Positions 62,003 to 64,000 of a stretch of 64,000 bases of DNA are shown piece by piece. The stretch comes from JAJDUF01 sp965214295 (GTDB lineage Bacteria > Chloroflexota > UBA11872 > UBA12225 > JAJDUF01), in assembly GCA_965214295.1 (NCBI GenBank), contig OZ243944.1, forward strand, positions 3,968,001 through 4,032,000. Reading direction: 5' to 3'. The position numbers and the translations under genes were made by a program. The stretch's first letter is position 1. Each line of letters opens with the position of its first letter. The notes below the pieces were generated by a model. It saw only the letters and a list, made by a program, of their open reading frames with translations. It ran no database searches and was not told the DNA's origin.

Positions 62003-62596
62003 CTACCTCCTCGCTTGGTAATCGGCGCTCACGCCGGACTCCTTCAGGAGCAGCTCCTCCATCTCTTCAGTGCGGTGAGGATATCCATACGACTCAATGC
62101 GGCCGTGCTCATCCATAAGCACTGCCGTCGGATTGTTAGAGACACCGAAGACCTTGCTGATCGCATCATCAGCGTCGGCCACCGTGCGGAACTTGTATCC
62201 GTGCCGCTCGGCGAGCGCGGCGCACTCGTCGCGCGCTGCGCGGCAGACGACGATCACGCGCCCTTGGGTCTTCTGGCTGATGGCCTCCAGCTCGTAGAGG
62301 GTCACAATGCAGGATGGGCAGTTAGGGGATACAAACAACAGCGCCGCCGGATGGCCAGCCAGGTGAGCACTACTCACCGGGGTATCGTCAAGGTCAACGG
62401 CACTGAATTGCGGCGCCGCATCACCGGTACCCAAGTGCCCATTCCTGCTGGCTGTTCGTGACTCCGTGCTCCCACGAGATTGCGGTAACTGGTGGATCAT
62501 CCGCACAACGCCCAACAAGAGCAGGCTGTGGAAGATCACCAGGACCCACAGTGCGGCGTAGGATAGATAGAACGGGAACGCTACATCAGGCATCAT
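62003..62596 (-). CDS. MauD-like membrane-anchored thioredoxin (cassette 3)
   Basis: 197 residues. N-terminal helix (about 8-32), then GDAAPQFSAVDLDDTPVSSAHLAGHPAALLFVSPNCPSC with C93-x-x-C96 (CPSC). It is the most divergent of the three MauD-like proteins and lacks the ETLDG sequence. AGGAGAG precedes the two ATGs. It is followed by the CcdA/MauF-like gene after 6 bp. Confidence 0.9.
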   Translation of the reverse strand: MMPDVAFPFYLSYAALWVLVIFHSLLLLGVVRMIHQLPQSRGSTESRTASRNGHLGTGDAAPQFSAVDLDDTPVSSAHLAGHPAALLFVSPNCPSCIVTLYELEAISQKTQGRVIVVCRAARDECAALAERHGYKFRTVADADDAISKVFGVSNNPTAVLMDEHGRIESYGYPHRTEEMEELLLKESGVSADYQARR

Positions 62597-62647
62597 CTGC
62601 TCTCTCCTTCTTGTCCTCGCTGTCTTCGCGCAAGGTACACAGCGGCT

Positions 62648-62812
62648 TTAGCGCCGCATGAAGGGAACCAACTCGGGTAGCCTCAGGATCCAGACCCCCA
62701 GCAGGATGAGGAACGTCGCCAGCATTGCCGCGTGTAGCAGATAGGAGAACGTGGCCAGATTAGTCAGCGACGCGAGATCGAGAGTGAGCGGTACTATACT
62801 CTTCCGTTGCTC
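62648..62812 (-). pseudogene. out-of-frame C-terminal part of cassette-3 MauE
   Basis: Another frame, overlapping the end of the MauE-like gene, reads IVPLTLDLASLTNLATFSYL followed by LHAAMLATFLILLGVWILRLPELVPF. This matches in spacing and pattern the last membrane segment of the other MauE copies (GAVIFVLIWVQLGEIAQVF). It is probably the displaced C-terminus after a frameshift. Confidence 0.5.
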
Positions 62813-63230
62813 TGAGAGCGACGAGCAGCAGGACCACTGTCAGCAGCAGGAACAGGCGGGCAACACTGCGGATCGAGATTGGCTCACTCCCTTCGCCAAA
62901 GCAGCCACAGTCCACCAGATGTCCGCGCCGCAGGTTGATCCCCACCGCGACGGTAAAGACCACCAAGAGCAGGGTGGCGAGCGCCAAAGCCACACTCATC
63001 AGCCAGCCGGTGAGAAACGTGGCGGCGAGGAAAAGCTCCAGTGGAATGAGCGCGAAGGCAAACCCGTAGGCCACCTTTTCCGGCAATATGTCGTAGGCGA
63101 CCACGCTCCAGGCAAAGAACCGCGGCCGGCGCAGCTTGGGCACGGCCGAGAGCAGAAAGACCATTCCCAGGCCGAACTGGGCCGCGAGTGCAATGTGGCT
63201 CAACGTGCTGAACACTGTCTCGCCAGACAT
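62760..63230 (-). CDS. MauE-like redox membrane protein, probably frameshifted (cassette 3)
   Basis: 156 residues, versus 183-186 in cassettes 1 and 2. The conserved VDCGCFGEGSEPIS motif gives Cys-x-Cys. Four membrane segments are intact, then the frame ends in a hydrophilic tail (TEEYSTAHSRSRVAD) while the expected last helix is encoded in another frame. Either a frameshift mutation or a sequencing error near 62815 would explain this. Confidence 0.8.
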   Translation of the reverse strand: MSGETVFSTLSHIALAAQFGLGMVFLLSAVPKLRRPRFFAWSVVAYDILPEKVAYGFAFALIPLELFLAATFLTGWLMSVALALATLLLVVFTVAVGINLRRGHLVDCGCFGEGSEPISIRSVARLFLLLTVVLLLVALRATEEYSTAHSRSRVAD

Positions 63231-63247
63231 ATCCCATCCACTCCAAG

Positions 63248-63724
63248 TTAGGTGCTCATACGCACGATCAATTCGCGCAGATCCAGCCCCTCCCAGTTGA
63301 GGTTGTTGCTGACGGAGGTAAGCTGCCATCTCGTGGACCAAATCTCTGGCCCACCGTCTTCAGCAAAAGCTAGCCGGCCAAATACTGCGTTGCCGGCATC
63401 AACATGCGAGATTACGTTGGTACCGAAATGAGGGATGGCATCCTCGCCTGCCCAGATAGAGAGACTGAAGCACGTTCGGGGAGGCTCGATGAGGAAGGCG
63501 GAACGCAGCAGCCCCGGTGTCCGAGTCTGGGCCACCTCCCGCATGATGCGACGATATTCGAGGTACGTAGGTATGAGGTGGCGCGCGCTACGCAGGCCGA
63601 ACCTGGTCATTACGCAGATGATCGGCACAGCTACCGGATGGTGGCCCGGCTGCTGAAGGCGCTCGCGCAGAGAAGGCAAGTCCTTCTCAGCGACAGTGCT
63701 CGAGTCGCCGCGATCAATAACCAT
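63248..63724 (-). CDS. uncharacterised ABM-like protein, first gene of cassette 3
   Basis: 158 residues with GGAG eight bases before the ATG and about 30 bp after the predicted cassette-3 -10 box. FLIEPPRTCFSLSIWAGEDAIPHFGTNVISHVDA and IWSTRWQLTSVSNNLNW resemble the dimeric alpha/beta-barrel monooxygenase-like (DUF3291/ABM) fold, though no active site is assigned. It has no counterpart in cassettes 1 and 2, which begin with MauE. Confidence 0.75.
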   Translation of the reverse strand: MVIDRGDSSTVAEKDLPSLRERLQQPGHHPVAVPIICVMTRFGLRSARHLIPTYLEYRRIMREVAQTRTPGLLRSAFLIEPPRTCFSLSIWAGEDAIPHFGTNVISHVDAGNAVFGRLAFAEDGGPEIWSTRWQLTSVSNNLNWEGLDLRELIVRMST

Positions 63725-63753
63725 GTCTCGCGCTCCAACTGGGTGCTAGATAG

Positions 63754-63821
63754 ACTCTAGCTACCCGGCACCGGCGAGACACTGGGGAAAACCCTAGTTT
63801 TTGACCTGTGGAAAACCCTAG
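63754..63821 (-). promoter_or_regulatory. tandem-palindrome operator and promoter, cassette 3
   Basis: CTGGGG-AAAA-CCCTAG (63782-63797) and CTGTGG-AAAA-CCCTAG (63806-63821) lie 24 bp apart, again followed by exactly 21 nt and TAGAGT (63754-63759). The arms here are imperfect palindromes, which suits the partial decay of cassette 3. Confidence 0.75.
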
Positions 63822-64000
63822 TTTTTCGTCCGTTATGCCGTGTGGAGCCTGTTTGGAGCGCCGGCCGGCGGCGCAATCTGCCGGAGGCAAGCGCAGCGGC
63901 ACGGGGGTGGGTGAGAGCCATCCCGCCGCCGCACTAGCCGCTGACAGTGGTGGTGGTCGTCCCGTAGGATTGGACCAAGAGCAGAACTGGCCAGCGCGGC
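63822..64000. other. right edge beyond the cassette-3 operator
   Basis: No LuxR gene precedes the operator within the window, unlike cassettes 1 and 2. The final 21 bases match 59141-59160 except for two substitutions, so another cassette border may lie just outside. Nothing else is supported. Confidence 0.45.

Noticed and set aside
63714..63902. 62-residue frame covering the cassette-3 operator
   Set aside because: Its repeated EKLGFS/QKLGFS segments are translations of the tandem palindromes, not a protein.
42713..64000. A functional methylamine dehydrogenase operon
   Set aside because: MauE/MauD-like genes are present, but no large subunit, MauG or amicyanin is found, and the peptides are too short for MauA.

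Overview
The window is about 63% GC and reads mostly leftward, with many GTG/TTG starts. Gene content (nuoA-D block, rpsK-rpsD-rpoA-rplQ-truA-rplM-rpsI, DUF951, long-range intergenic hairpin repeats, Tat-type solute-binding lipoproteins) suggests a Chloroflexota chromosome, perhaps Thermomicrobia or a relative. This placement is inference from gene style only; no rRNA is present.

Region 1 (1-1.8 kb) is the start of a complex I operon (nuoA-B-C and the first codons of nuoD). Region 2 (2-6.3 kb) holds an NHL propeller, a 598-residue unknown protein and a small DUF2335 islet. Region 3 (6.4-11.4 kb) is a ribosomal/RNA polymerase alpha operon with truA, lacking rpsM upstream of rpsK. Region 4 (11.5-16 kb) has a PAC2 protein, recR, the YbaB nucleoid protein, dnaX, the SRP RNA and tRNA-Ser(GGA). 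Region 5 (16-18 kb) is a lower-GC set of hypothetical/membrane genes. Region 6 (18-28.5 kb) is metabolic: kbl plus an SDR, three tandem Gfo/Idh/MocA oxidoreductases, an ABC-F protein preceded by a probable leader-peptide attenuator, a sugar isomerase/epimerase and a second SDR. Region 7 (28.8-37.9 kb) is a MacB-like efflux set: two ATPases (one fused to an AbrB-like domain), a 981-residue FtsX-type permease, a coiled-coil adaptor lipoprotein, then MFS and DUF951 genes. Region 8 (38-42.3 kb) has pyrF, a P-loop kinase-like gene, a secreted beta-propeller and an FKBP lipoprotein.

Region 9 (42.7-64 kb) is the striking part: three related cassettes, all leftward. Each encodes a small cysteine-rich peptide (8, 11 and 12 core cysteines) with a MauE-like membrane protein and a MauD-like thioredoxin, the pair known from methylamine dehydrogenase small-subunit maturation. 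They also carry S26 signal peptidases, Tat/lipobox solute-binding proteins (six in all, no importer permeases), LuxR-type regulators whose receiver lacks the phospho-accepting Asp, and one complete ABC exporter. Each cassette begins with the same promoter architecture: two tandem palindromes of the form CTnnGG-AAAA-CCnnAG, then exactly 21 nt, then a -10-like hexamer. Each peptide gene is followed by a hairpin. Truncated S26 and ABC-exporter stubs, a frameshifted MauE and an in-frame TGA in a CcdA/MauF-like gene show that the cassettes have been duplicated, recombined and partly decayed. No methylamine dehydrogenase large subunit or MauG is present, so I infer a peptide production, disulfide maturation and export system with lipoprotein receptors or immunity proteins, not a methylamine pathway.

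The intergenic DNA is densely populated by at least four short palindromic repeat families, which explain most gaps longer than 300 bases.
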